DNA of 64,000 nt from assembly GCA_937900675.1 (NCBI GenBank), contig CALCEA010000113.1, positions 1-64,000 on the forward strand, read 5' to 3'. The DNA is from an uncultured Chitinophagaceae bacterium. Lineage in GTDB: Bacteria > Bacteroidota > Bacteroidia > Chitinophagales > Chitinophagaceae. Numbering within the stretch: the first letter of the stretch is position 1; each line of letters begins with the position of its first letter. The notes beneath the pieces were generated by a model. That model saw only the letters and a list, made by a program, of their open reading frames with translations. It did no database searches and was not told the DNA's origin. Both the position numbers and the translations under genes were made by a program. Below are positions 26,619-35,963 of this stretch, one piece after another.

Positions 26619-27251
26619 CTATTTACAGTTATCTGTAATTTCTTTAATGACATTGACTCCCCAATGAGGCATATAATATGCTGGGTTTAGTTTTGCCTGC
26701 GCAATTAGTTTTTCAGAAGCTAAAATTGCAACTGCATAGGACTTAGCACAACCACCGCCTAACACAACAGGCATATGATACTGAAGGCTTGCCTCTAATG
26801 CATAGATTCTTGGATTTTCTTTATTGATTTTTTTAGCGGCCACTAATGGAGACTTTATTTTTTGCTCATACCTTAACCATCTTGTATAAGGACTTACAGA
26901 CATCTTTGCAGTATATGCTAAACTCTCTACACAAAGTATTTCATCATTCACTTGTATTTTTTTAGCTTTTTCAATCAACTCAATTGATTGATTTGCTAGA
27001 TCATCTGCATGATCCATTTTTAACATGGACATTCTAGATTTAATAAGTGCCATATAATACAAAGGAAGCCATTCATTCGTATAGGTTTTTGAAATGGGTT
27101 CTAATTTTAATAAAACAGCTTGATAATCTTTTGCTGAAGATGCTACATCAAAAGATTTAACTGCAAGATTCATATCTGTAACAAACTGTACAGATTGACT
27201 TTGTACTGAGTTAAAACAAACAAAAAAGAATATGAATATACAATAGCGCAT
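26619..27251 (-). CDS. Secreted protein of unknown function, helical (TPR-like)
   Basis: 210 aa, with a signal peptide (about 1-18, cleavage near VQSQS). The mature part is mostly helical, with repeated hydrophobic spacing suggesting TPR-like hairpins (about 55-100 and 140-190), and one Cys-containing turn VVLGGGCAKSYA. I do not recognise a named family. It follows a LolA-like gene by 26 bases, the last of a run with an ABC permease and ATPase, so it may assist that transporter from the periplasm. Confidence 0.7.
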   Translation of the reverse strand: MRYCIFIFFFVCFNSVQSQSVQFVTDMNLAVKSFDVASSAKDYQAVLLKLEPISKTYTNEWLPLYYMALIKSRMSMLKMDHADDLANQSIELIEKAKKIQVNDEILCVESLAYTAKMSVSPYTRWLRYEQKIKSPLVAAKKINKENPRIYALEASLQYHMPVVLGGGCAKSYAVAILASEKLIAQAKLNPAYYMPHWGVNVIKEITDNCK

Positions 27252-27277
27252 CTGCCATTAAAATTAGCGCTTTCTAA

Positions 27278-27967
27278 TTAAAAGCTAGCATTGGATACCC
27301 CTTTGTTAATGGTATACTTAGTATAAGTGATTTCGATAGTGCCTTTTTTATTCTTCTTCGCCTTTTCTTTACTTACTGGAGCTTCGTCACCAAATTCCAA
27401 AGTAATACCATTAGGCAATTTATAATCCTTCGTATTAAATCCAAAGATAATTTTTGAAGGCAATCCATAATTTGCATAAGCACCATATTCCATGGTAATT
27501 TCAAAGCTACCGTTCTCCTTGGTAGTAGTGAAAGTTTTATACACCAAGGATTCCACAGGATCAATCCATAATGTAGAAATTACCCATTCTAATTGATCAT
27601 CCGTTGGAACTAATTTGTACACTTCTAGGTTTTTTCCTTGATATACTTGTTTGCCAGAAGCAATGGCAATGTATTGATTCGTATTTAATAAAGAATTCAT
27701 GGTAATAGACACTCCCCCTTTTGGCAACAAAGAGATACCACCATCTTTCTTTACTTTAATCAGATTGGGTTTTTTATAATATACTTTTACCTTACCTAAA
27801 GAGGCTTTAATAAAAGACACATCTGTTTTCATCACCCCTTCTGCCACATAATCATTGACTAGTGCCAATTTTTGTCTCACTTTTTCAACCACTACATTGG
27901 TTTGAGCAGTCATGCTAGATGATACAAAAAACAATAAACCAACTATAGCAAAGCATTTAATTTTCAT
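27278..27967 (-). CDS. LolA-like outer-membrane lipoprotein-sorting protein
   Basis: 229 aa periplasmic protein with a signal peptide (1-21, cleavage after MTA). The mature chain starts with helical VVVEKVRQKLALVNDY, then beta strands with VKVYYKKPNLIKV and VYQGKNLEVYKLVP, a pattern like LolA/DUF4292 carriers that bind acyl chains in a half-barrel. It lacks obvious catalytic residues. Sits 4 bases after an ABC permease gene, hinting that it receives a lipid or hydrophobic substrate from that transporter. The C-terminus is Lys-rich then beta. Not the main LolA by context. Confidence 0.65.
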   Translation of the reverse strand: MKIKCFAIVGLLFFVSSSMTAQTNVVVEKVRQKLALVNDYVAEGVMKTDVSFIKASLGKVKVYYKKPNLIKVKKDGGISLLPKGGVSITMNSLLNTNQYIAIASGKQVYQGKNLEVYKLVPTDDQLEWVISTLWIDPVESLVYKTFTTTKENGSFEITMEYGAYANYGLPSKIIFGFNTKDYKLPNGITLEFGDEAPVSKEKAKKNKKGTIEITYTKYTINKGVSNASF

Positions 27968-27971
27968 AATA

Positions 27972-28847
27972 TTAACTTAAAACATCTTTCTTTTTCATAA
28001 TAACAACACTTGCCCCAACAAATAAAACTATATGAATACTCAACACCAATAAAGATGTTTTGATTTTCTGAATATTTAAAATACTTCCAGTGATGGCTTC
28101 ATTGTTTTCAGTGACTTGAATATCAAAAAACTCTTTCCAATTATTCATATGAGTAGTAAATAAATAAGGCTTTACCACATTAAATAATGGAATATTCAAA
28201 GTGCTTAGAATAGTGAAAAACACAATAGCGCTGATGGTTGCCACAATGGGACCAATAGAATTATTGGCAAGACTTGACATTAAGAATCCTAATGCAGTTA
28301 CTGTTAACAAAGAGAAGCTTGCAAAAACAAATGCTCCTACATATCTCCAAAACACATCCTGACTTTCTATCAAAACCACATAATTAGACTTCATCAAGAA
28401 TAAATCATCTGTGCCAAAAATATACATGCTTAAAAACAATGCCAGAGCGGCTAACCATATTAATAATAAAATAGTATAAATACTTGCAGCGATAAATTTA
28501 GCCAATACCCACTGTGTTCTGCTATAAGGTGTGGTAAAAAGTAATCTTAGGGTTCCTAAATTAGCTTCCCCAGATAACATATCTGCCGCTATTAATGCTA
28601 CCAATAATGGAACATGCACCAAAAGCAATTGTAATAAAATATAACAAATCAAATATCCATTCAATACTTTTCCATCAACAATCAAAGTATTATTGATATC
28701 CTTCATTAAAAAAGCAGCATAAGCTTCGCCATCAATCTTCAAACCCATTTGTATTACCCAAATTAATGCAGCAATGGCACCAAAAGCAATATAGGTTCTT
28801 GGCCTTTTATAAATTTTATACAATTCTATTTGAATAATCGACCACAT
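27972..28847 (-). CDS. ABC-2 type transporter permease
   Basis: 291 aa membrane protein with six hydrophobic segments (near 19-37, 66-88, 111-140, 165-190, 200-220, 264-284). The loop GEANLGTLRLLFTTPYSR (about 92-109) is the coupling-helix motif of NatB/ABC-2 permeases. It starts one base after the ATPase gene ends, so the two form one transporter. Export is expected for the ABC-2 class; the substrate is unknown. Confidence 0.85.
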   Translation of the reverse strand: MWSIIQIELYKIYKRPRTYIAFGAIAALIWVIQMGLKIDGEAYAAFLMKDINNTLIVDGKVLNGYLICYILLQLLLVHVPLLVALIAADMLSGEANLGTLRLLFTTPYSRTQWVLAKFIAASIYTILLLIWLAALALFLSMYIFGTDDLFLMKSNYVVLIESQDVFWRYVGAFVFASFSLLTVTALGFLMSSLANNSIGPIVATISAIVFFTILSTLNIPLFNVVKPYLFTTHMNNWKEFFDIQVTENNEAITGSILNIQKIKTSLLVLSIHIVLFVGASVVIMKKKDVLS

Positions 28848-29756
28848 TTAATTGGATTGAGAAGTGATTTGTAAGAAATAGTCTTCTAATGAACGCTTTG
28901 CCTCTAATGATACTATGGGCAATTCGGCAGTCACTATGTATTGATGCAATGCTGCTATTTTTTCAGTGGGTATAGATAAATAAATACCTTCTTCTCTATC
29001 TAATACATATGGAGCAAATTCAGATTGACTAATTTTTTCTTTTGCCAAAACATCGTTATTGGTACTTAGTTTCATTAAAGATTTTGATGGATCTAATAAT
29101 GTCGCAGTTGGGCCTAAAGCAATTTTCTTGCCTTGATGGATAATCAAAATCTGGTGCGCCATTTGCTCTATTTCTGTAAGCAAATGAGAAGACACTAATA
29201 CTGTCTTACCTTCTTTTTGAGCCAGGTCTTTGATTAAATGTCTAATATCGGCAATACCCTGAGGATCTAATCCATTGGTGGGCTCGTCTAAAATAACTAG
29301 TTCTGGTTGATGCACTAAAGCTATAGCGATCCCTAAACGCTGCTTCATTCCTAAGGAGAATGTTTGTGCTTTATCCAAAGCTCTATTAGACAAGCCAACC
29401 TGTTGTAAGGTATGTTCAATTTGACTAGCACTGATTTTTTTCTGGCTTAGCTTGGCGAATAATTGCAGATGTTCTTTAGCAGTTAAATAAGGATATAAAT
29501 CTGGTCGCTCGATAATGGCACCCATTTTTTTGGCAATCTGATTTCGCTGAGCGGTAATATCTTGACCAAAAATTTCAATATGTCCACTGGTTGGATGAAT
29601 CAGAGAAAGCAGCATTCTTATAGTAGTGCTCTTACCAGATCCATTTTGACCCAAAAAGCCAAATATCTGACCTTCATTCACATCAAAAGATAAATCCTTG
29701 ACAGCTTCAAGGCTACCAAAATTTTTACACAAAGAATCTACTTTAATGATGGACAT
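28848..29756 (-). CDS. ABC transporter ATP-binding protein (NatA/BcrA-like)
   Basis: 302 aa ATPase of the adjacent ABC-2 permease. Walker A is GQNGSGKST (37-45), signature SLGMKQRL (about 138-145), Walker B LVILDEPTNGLDP (about 158-170), switch His in VSSHLL (about 193). About 80 extra residues after the ATPase core are typical of the bacitracin-exporter-like group. First gene of a four-gene run with permease, LolA-like protein and secreted helical protein. Preceded by the atpA terminator. Confidence 0.9.
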   Translation of the reverse strand: MSIIKVDSLCKNFGSLEAVKDLSFDVNEGQIFGFLGQNGSGKSTTIRMLLSLIHPTSGHIEIFGQDITAQRNQIAKKMGAIIERPDLYPYLTAKEHLQLFAKLSQKKISASQIEHTLQQVGLSNRALDKAQTFSLGMKQRLGIAIALVHQPELVILDEPTNGLDPQGIADIRHLIKDLAQKEGKTVLVSSHLLTEIEQMAHQILIIHQGKKIALGPTATLLDPSKSLMKLSTNNDVLAKEKISQSEFAPYVLDREEGIYLSIPTEKIAALHQYIVTAELPIVSLEAKRSLEDYFLQITSQSN

Positions 29757-29765
29757 ATACTTATA

Positions 29766-29796
29766 ACAAAAAGCCCCGAATTTAGTTCGGGGCTTT
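29766..29796 (-). terminator. Intrinsic terminator after atpA
   Basis: Strong hairpin: AAAGCCCCGAA (29770-29780) pairs with TTCGGGGCTTT (29786-29796) across a 5-base loop. On the minus strand the stem is followed by TTTTTGTTAT. It closes the ATP synthase transcript 9 bases after the atpA stop codon. Confidence 0.85.
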
Positions 29797-29804
29797 CATT
29801 GAAT

Positions 29805-31382
29805 TTATTTGTATTGAGGAATCAAACCGTTGGCTAGATCTACCATTTGTTTTAATCCATCTTCAGGTAAGTTACCTTTTTTGAATTCAGCTAAAACATT
29901 AGGTAATTTGTTGCTCATCTCTAATAAGAAATGCGCTTCAAATTCTTTCACCTTGCTTACAGCTACTTCTTTCAATAAACCTTGAGTACCTAAGTAGATA
30001 ATCGCTACTTGCTTCTCAACAGTGAAAGGAGAATATTGTGCTTGCTTTAAGATTTCAACGTTTCTTGCACCTTTATCAATTACATTCTTAGTTGCAGCAT
30101 CTAAGTCACCACCAAACTTAGAGAAAGCTTCTAACTCACGGTATAATGCTTGGTCTAATTTTAAGGTACCAGATACTTTCTTCATTGATTTGATCTGCGC
30201 GTTACCACCCACACGACTTACAGAGATACCTACGTTAATCGCTGGACGAATACCTGCGTTAAATAAGTTACCTTCTAAGAAGATCTGACCATCTGTAATA
30301 GAGATTACGTTTGTTGGGATATAAGCAGATACATCACCCGCTTGTGTTTCGATAATTGGTAATGCTGTTAAAGAACCACCACCTTTTACCAAATGCTTAA
30401 TAGATTCTGGTAAATCGTTCATGTTCTTAGCAATCTCGTCGTTCGCAATTACTTTCGCAGCACGCTCTAATAAACGACTATGTAAATAGAATACATCACC
30501 AGGATATGCTTCACGACCTGGAGGTCTTCTTAACAATAATGATACTTCACGATATGCTACCGCTTGTTTTGATAAGTCATCAAATACAATCAATGCTGGC
30601 TTACCACAATCACGGAAGAACTCACCCACAGCAGCACCAGCGAATGGAGCATAGAATTGTTGAGGAGCTGGATCCGCTGCAGAAGCAGCAACGATAGTTG
30701 TATAAGCCATTGCACCATTCTCTTCTAATGTTTTCATAACACCAGCAATAGTAGATGCTTTTTGTCCAATCGCAACATAGATGCAATACACTGGTTGACC
30801 AGCATCATAAAACTCTTTTTGATTGATAATAGTATCAATACAAATTGCAGTCTTACCTGTTTGACGGTCACCGATAACCAACTCACGCTGACCACGACCA
30901 ATAGGAATCATCGCGTCAATCGCTTTGATACCTGTTTGTAGTGGCTCTTTTACAGGCTCTCTAAAGATTACCCCTGGTGCTTTACGCTCCAATGGCATTT
31001 CATATAAATCACCTTTGATAGGACCTTTTCCATCGATAGGCTCACCTAACATATTAATTACACGACCCACCAAACCTTCTCCTACTTTAATAGAAGCGAT
31101 CTGACCAGTTCTCTTTACTTTGTTTCCCTCTTTGATTGACTTGCTATCTCCCATCAATACCACACCCACATTGTCTTCCTCTAAGTTCAATGCAATTGCT
31201 TTAACGCCGTTTTCAAACTCCACCAATTCACCACTTCTAACGCCATTTAAACCATATACACGGGCAATACCATCACCCACTTGTAATACGGTTCCCACTT
31301 CTTCCAAATCAGCCGAAGCATTGAAATTACTCAATTGCTGTCTTAGTATCGCTGATATTTCATCAGGTTTAATGTCCGCCAT
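29805..31382 (-). CDS. atpA: ATP synthase F1 subunit alpha
   Basis: Non-catalytic nucleotide-binding subunit of F1, 525 aa. The P-loop is GDRQTGKT (171-178), and the signature region [14 protein letters not shown] (about 378-391), with the arginine finger, is present. Last gene of the local atpB-E-F-H-A run and directly followed by a strong terminator; atpG does not follow as it commonly does in other bacteria. Confidence 0.98.
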   Translation of the reverse strand: MADIKPDEISAILRQQLSNFNASADLEEVGTVLQVGDGIARVYGLNGVRSGELVEFENGVKAIALNLEEDNVGVVLMGDSKSIKEGNKVKRTGQIASIKVGEGLVGRVINMLGEPIDGKGPIKGDLYEMPLERKAPGVIFREPVKEPLQTGIKAIDAMIPIGRGQRELVIGDRQTGKTAICIDTIINQKEFYDAGQPVYCIYVAIGQKASTIAGVMKTLEENGAMAYTTIVAASAADPAPQQFYAPFAGAAVGEFFRDCGKPALIVFDDLSKQAVAYREVSLLLRRPPGREAYPGDVFYLHSRLLERAAKVIANDEIAKNMNDLPESIKHLVKGGGSLTALPIIETQAGDVSAYIPTNVISITDGQIFLEGNLFNAGIRPAINVGISVSRVGGNAQIKSMKKVSGTLKLDQALYRELEAFSKFGGDLDAATKNVIDKGARNVEILKQAQYSPFTVEKQVAIIYLGTQGLLKEVAVSKVKEFEAHFLLEMSNKLPNVLAEFKKGNLPEDGLKQMVDLANGLIPQYK

Positions 31383-31410
31383 AACTGTCTATTTTAATGT
31401 AATTGTTATT

Positions 31411-31971
31411 TTATATTTTACTTATAAATTCGTTATTCAAAAATTGCTTTTTGATATCTCTTAAATCTCTTGCAATACTCGCGTCAACGATATTGTTATT
31501 GAATTCTAAAACAAATCCACCAATAATAGCTTCATCTGTTTTAGTAGTTAACTCAACTGATGCAAACTGATGTGCTGATTTTACTTTTTCTTCAATTGAT
31601 TTTTTCAAATCGTCACTTACTTGAACTGCAGTAGTTAAAGTAACTTGATGTATTCCTTTAATCGCATTGTACTGCTCAATAAAAGCAGTGGCCATTTCAG
31701 GTAATACAGCTTCTCTGCCTTTCTTTACTAATAAAACAGTAAATGAATTGGTCAAGCTGCTTACATTACTCTTGGTGACAGCATCAATGATGCTATTCTT
31801 TTGACCTGCATTAATAATTGGACTTCTTAATACATTAACAAAATCTTGATTAGCATTACAAACAGCATGAATATATTTCATGTCTGCATATATTGTCTCT
31901 AATTGATTTTGCTCTGTAGCTAAATCAATTAAACTTTTTGCATATCTACTTGCTAAACGTGCGTTAGACAT
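31411..31971 (-). CDS. atpH: ATP synthase F1 subunit delta
   Basis: Stator subunit linking F1 to the b-dimer, 186 aa. Begins with ARLASRYAKSLIDLA, the usual OSCP/delta start; the C-terminal region GGFVLEFNNNIVDASIARDL matches the conserved end of the family. It lies 5 bases after atpF and 28 bases before atpA. No unusual features. Confidence 0.95.
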   Translation of the reverse strand: MSNARLASRYAKSLIDLATEQNQLETIYADMKYIHAVCNANQDFVNVLRSPIINAGQKNSIIDAVTKSNVSSLTNSFTVLLVKKGREAVLPEMATAFIEQYNAIKGIHQVTLTTAVQVSDDLKKSIEEKVKSAHQFASVELTTKTDEAIIGGFVLEFNNNIVDASIARDLRDIKKQFLNNEFISKI

Positions 31972-31976
31972 CTTTT

Positions 31977-32489
31977 TTAATTTAATTTAACTCCTTCAGC
32001 TAATTGCTTAATATAAGCTTCTTGTTCTGCTTTATTAGACAACTCTTTTCTTAATATTTTTTCAGCAACATCAATCACCAACCCACCCACTTGATTTTTT
32101 ACATCAGTGATGGCTGCATTTTTTTGTTGTTGGATAGCCAATTGTGCATCAGCTAAAATTCTGTCATATTCTGACTTTGCTTTTTCTTTCGCATCTGCTA
32201 TCATTTTTTCAGAAGCTTCTTTTGCTTCTTTGATTAATGTAGCTCTCTCTTCGCGTGCCTTAGCCAACAAAGTTTCGTTTTCGTTTTGCATAGTTGCAAT
32301 TTCAGCCTTCATCTTGTCTGCACGCAACAAAGCTTCTTCAATACCGTTTTCACGATCTAAAATAGCTTTTAACATTGGCTTCCATGCAAACTTGCCTAAT
32401 ATCACTAATAAAACTACAAACGCAATGGTATTCCAAAATACCAAACCGATATCTGGTAATACTAAAGGGTTAATTTCTAATATGAACAT
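31977..32489 (-). CDS. atpF: ATP synthase F0 subunit b
   Basis: Peripheral stalk subunit, 170 aa. One N-terminal membrane helix (about 12-32) is followed by a long charged helix (about 40-150) rich in Ala, Glu and Lys that dimerises along the stalk. Its own TAACTTTG box lies 28 bases upstream, just after a hairpin that separates it from atpE, so it may be partly independent in expression. Confidence 0.95.
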   Translation of the reverse strand: MFILEINPLVLPDIGLVFWNTIAFVVLLVILGKFAWKPMLKAILDRENGIEEALLRADKMKAEIATMQNENETLLAKAREERATLIKEAKEASEKMIADAKEKAKSEYDRILADAQLAIQQQKNAAITDVKNQVGGLVIDVAEKILRKELSNKAEQEAYIKQLAEGVKLN

Positions 32490-32517
32490 AAGATTCGTTT
32501 ATCTTAATTAATAATTT

Positions 32518-32525
32518 CAAAGTTA
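32518..32525 (-). promoter_or_regulatory. Internal -7 box before atpF
   Basis: Reads TAACTTTG on the minus strand, 28 bases before the atpF ATG and directly next to the inter-atpE/atpF hairpin. It suggests a promoter for atpF-H-A. No -33 TTTG is seen because the hairpin occupies that place. Confidence 0.45.
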
Positions 32526-32559
32526 AAATAGGCCCTTCGCCCTGTGCTAGGGCCTATTT
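32526..32559 (-). terminator. Hairpin between atpE and atpF (attenuator or mRNA stabiliser)
   Basis: Perfect 11-base inverted repeat AAATAGGCCCT (32526-32536) and AGGGCCTATTT (32549-32559) with a 12-base loop. On the minus strand it begins 23 bases after the atpE stop. The following bases (TAACTTTG) contain only a short U stretch, so full termination is doubtful; partial termination or protection of the atpE 3' end is more likely. Confidence 0.6.
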
Positions 32560-32582
32560 AATTTTTTGGATATCCAAATTGA

Positions 32583-32810
<228 letters not shown>

Positions 32811-32837
32811 TTATTGAAAAAATCTTTAATAATATTT

Positions 32838-33980
32838 TTAGTGATGAGCAGCATCTGCATGTTCATGATGATGTTCTTCATTAGCCATACCAATATACAT
32901 TGCAGTTAACATGGTGAAAATATAAGCTTGCAAGAATGCAACCAATAATTCAATCACACCAATAAATACTGCGAATGGAACTGCGATAGCAGAAGCAAAC
33001 ACTGTCTTGAATATAAAAATGATACAAATCAAACTCAATACTAGAATGTGGCCTGCAGTAATGTTCGCAAATAAACGAATCATCAATGAAATAGGCTTTG
33101 TAAACACACCAATCAACTCAATCGGAGCTAAGAATAACTTCATACTCCAATGCATACCTGGCATCCAGAAAATATGCTCCCAATAGTTTTTGTTAGCGCT
33201 TAAATTCACCACAATAAACACACATACTGCCAACATCATAGTAAAAGCGATATTACCGCTCACATTAGCACCACCTGGGAAGAAAGGAATTAATCCTAAA
33301 AAATTATTGGTTAAAATCAAGAAGAATACGGTTAACAAAAATGGCATGAACTTAGCATACTTTTTCTTACCAATATTTGGAATAGCTAATTCATCTCTTA
33401 CAAATAATACAATTGGCTCCATTAAAGATTGAATTCCTTTAGGAGCAGTTGTTACACCTGTTTTCTTATAAGCATTTGCAGCAGATAAAATCACGATTAA
33501 AATAATCAAAACAGATACAAATAAACTAGCTACATTTTTTGTGATAGAGATATCTAACAATTGCTTGCTTGCTTCCTCATCTACTTCACCAGCAGCATTT
33601 ACTACTTTAGTTTTTCCTTCTACTAATTTGTAATCGAAATTTCCATGATACACCACTGGCTCATGATGCTCGTTCATAAATTTTTCAGAAGAAAATACTT
33701 CAAAACCTTTTGAAGTATGTAGGATAACAGGCAAATAGATGGAAGTATGTCCCCATAAATGCCAGCTATGATCGTCTTTAATGTGTTCTAAAATAGTTTC
33801 TGTAACATTAAATTCACCTTCTTCTTTCGCTGCATGTGGAACAGCAGCTTCAGTAGCCGCTGCTACCTTATTGGTATCTGCAACCACTACATTTTCATTA
33901 GCCATTACAACTGTTGAAAATAAGATCGCCACAAGGCTCAAACTCACTACCAGTAAAGATTTAAAACGATTTAAGTACAT
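32838..33980 (-). CDS. atpB: ATP synthase F0 subunit a
   Basis: Stator half-channel subunit, 380 aa, long for the family because of a signal-like N-terminus (1-27, VVMANE) and about 100 extra periplasmic residues, as usual in Bacteroidota. The core has five to six helices; the essential Arg lies in ISLMIRLFANITAGH (about 302-316). The C-terminus is His-rich (EEHHHEHADAAHH). First gene of the atp run, with its own TATCTTTG box 20 bases upstream. Confidence 0.96.
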   Translation of the reverse strand: MYLNRFKSLLVVSLSLVAILFSTVVMANENVVVADTNKVAAATEAAVPHAAKEEGEFNVTETILEHIKDDHSWHLWGHTSIYLPVILHTSKGFEVFSSEKFMNEHHEPVVYHGNFDYKLVEGKTKVVNAAGEVDEEASKQLLDISITKNVASLFVSVLIILIVILSAANAYKKTGVTTAPKGIQSLMEPIVLFVRDELAIPNIGKKKYAKFMPFLLTVFFLILTNNFLGLIPFFPGGANVSGNIAFTMMLAVCVFIVVNLSANKNYWEHIFWMPGMHWSMKLFLAPIELIGVFTKPISLMIRLFANITAGHILVLSLICIIFIFKTVFASAIAVPFAVFIGVIELLVAFLQAYIFTMLTAMYIGMANEEHHHEHADAAHH

Positions 33981-34000
33981 ACCTATCTCAAAATTTGCGG

Positions 34001-34008
34001 CAAAGATA
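34001..34008 (-). promoter_or_regulatory. -7 box of the atp operon
   Basis: Reads TATCTTTG on the minus strand, 20 bases before the atpB ATG. It overlaps one arm of a 7-base inverted repeat, CCTATCT (33982-33988) and AGATAGG (34004-34010), whose other arm lies in the leader. Confidence 0.5.
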
Positions 34009-34110
34009 GGAATAAAGTTCTTGAAATAGCCTAATTCTTAACAGAAATTGAATCTGTCTAAAAAAACTTTCAATAACACATAAATTACTGCAAATCAATA
34101 ACTTAGAAAA

Positions 34111-35919
34111 TTATTGAACACTTGCCTGAGCAGCTATTTGAAGTTCTATCAGACTGGCATAATATCCGCCTTTTTCTACCAGGTCTTCATGGGTACCCAT
34201 TTCCTTAATTTCACCCTTGTCCAAAACAATGATCGTATCCGCTTTTCTAATGGTAGAAAGTCTATGTGCAATCACCACCGAAGTCCTTCCTTTGATCAAA
34301 GTATCGATCGCTTTTTCTATCATTTGCTCACTTTCGGTATCTATAGAAGAAGTGGCTTCGTCTAAGATTAAGATCGCTGGATCATATAAAAGCGCTCTGA
34401 TAAAACTTAATAATTGTCTTTGACCCAAACTTAAAGTAGCACCTCTTTCCATTACCTGATAATCATAGCCTCCTGGCAATTGCATAATAAAATCATGCAT
34501 ACCAATCATTTTAGCTGCTTCTACCACTTTATCCATTCCGATGTTTGGATTTCTTAAGGTTATATTATCGACAATAGAACCTGAAAATAAAAACACATCC
34601 TGTAATACCACGCCGATTGAAGCTCTTAATCTATTCAATGAATAAGATTCAAGTGGTTGATTGTCTAATAATATTTGTCCGCCTTGATAAGGATACAATC
34701 TATTTAAAATACTAATGATGGATGTTTTACCACTACCCGTATGACCTACTAACGCAATGGTCTTTCCTGCATCCACTTTAAAACTCACATCTTTCAAAAC
34801 CCATGTAGGTGGATCATAAGCAAATTGTACCTTGTTAAATTCTATTGCTCCTTGAATAGTTGCTGGTTCATATTGTCCGTTATCCAAAGTAATATCTTCG
34901 TTATCTAAAACCTTAAATACTCTCTCTGCAGCAACCATACCCATTTGCAAAACATTGAATTTATCTGCAATCATTCTAAGGGGTCGGAAGATTTGGTTTA
35001 AAAATAAAATAAAGGCAACCAATAAACCTGCATCCAAAGAACTATCAGCCACCCACCAAACGATTAAACCAATACTTAAAGCTAGAACCACTTCCACCAC
35101 TGGAAAAAATACTGAGTAAGCAAAAATGGCTTTGATATTCGCAACCTTATGTTGTTGATTGATTTTTTCAAATTTTTTCATTTCTCTTTCTTCTGCAGCA
35201 AAAGCTTGAACCACTTGCATTCCAGAAATATGTTCTTGCACAAATGCATTCAATGCAGCTACGGCATTTCTAACCTGTATAAAACTTTTGTTTACACTCT
35301 CTTTGAAAAAATAAGTAGCTATCAACATTATCGGAAATGGCACCAAACAAATCAATGTCAATTTCCAATTAATAAAAAACATCGTAGTTAAAGTAACAAT
35401 AATGGTCAATAGGTCTGCTAAAATGGGAATCAATCCATCTGAGAAAATATCATTGATACTTTCAATATCATTAATGGTTCTAGTAGTTAAAGTGCCAATG
35501 GGCGTTTTATCAAACTGGCGCATTTCCCATAGCATAATTTTCTCATACACTTGATTTCTTAGATCCCTTATAACCTGTTGCCCCAACCAAGCCATTCCAA
35601 AAGTGAACAAAAATCTAAAGATGGTTTCTACAATAATAAAAGCCACCTGAAAAATAGTCAACGCTAATATAAGTTGCAAAGCAGTAGAAAAAGCATTGCC
35701 TGGTAAAACCCAATGAAGCCAGCTAGGCAAGACCACTGCCTTTCCAATGGCTGTATTCACGGTTACTTGAATAATGTATGGTCTGATAGGTGTAGCGAAT
35801 GCCAAAAAAATTGCCAAAACCAAATTTCCCCAAAAAATGAAACGGTATGGCTTAACAAATGAGAAGACCCTAGAAAGCAAGGCCAATTTAAATATTTTCT
35901 TAGCGGGTTGTTCTGACAT
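34111..35919 (-). CDS. ABC exporter, MsbA-like half-transporter
   Basis: 602 aa with a fused membrane domain (six helices, about 20-320) and ATPase domain (about 355-590). Walker A GHTGSGKTS (392-400 region), signature LSLGQRQ, Walker B ILILDEATSSID, switch His in IAHRLST. Homodimeric lipid or drug flippase type. Lipid A export (MsbA role) is possible because lipid A genes are on this chromosome, but another close relative is present at 56.3 kb and sequence alone cannot say which is MsbA. Divergent from the Rel/SpoT gene; a TAACTTTG box ends 7 bases before its ATG. Confidence 0.88.
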   Translation of the reverse strand: MSEQPAKKIFKLALLSRVFSFVKPYRFIFWGNLVLAIFLAFATPIRPYIIQVTVNTAIGKAVVLPSWLHWVLPGNAFSTALQLILALTIFQVAFIIVETIFRFLFTFGMAWLGQQVIRDLRNQVYEKIMLWEMRQFDKTPIGTLTTRTINDIESINDIFSDGLIPILADLLTIIVTLTTMFFINWKLTLICLVPFPIMLIATYFFKESVNKSFIQVRNAVAALNAFVQEHISGMQVVQAFAAEEREMKKFEKINQQHKVANIKAIFAYSVFFPVVEVVLALSIGLIVWWVADSSLDAGLLVAFILFLNQIFRPLRMIADKFNVLQMGMVAAERVFKVLDNEDITLDNGQYEPATIQGAIEFNKVQFAYDPPTWVLKDVSFKVDAGKTIALVGHTGSGKTSIISILNRLYPYQGGQILLDNQPLESYSLNRLRASIGVVLQDVFLFSGSIVDNITLRNPNIGMDKVVEAAKMIGMHDFIMQLPGGYDYQVMERGATLSLGQRQLLSFIRALLYDPAILILDEATSSIDTESEQMIEKAIDTLIKGRTSVVIAHRLSTIRKADTIIVLDKGEIKEMGTHEDLVEKGGYYASLIELQIAAQASVQ

Positions 35920-35926
35920 AAGTCCT

Positions 35927-35934
35927 CAAAGTTA
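35927..35934 (-). promoter_or_regulatory. -7 box of the MsbA-like exporter gene
   Basis: Reads TAACTTTG on the minus strand, 7 bases before the exporter ATG. The divergent rel gene has only a near match, TATTTTCG at 35949-35956, 7 bases before its own ATG. Confidence 0.45.
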
Positions 35935-35963
35935 CACTCATTTTTACGTATTTTCGTAGACCA

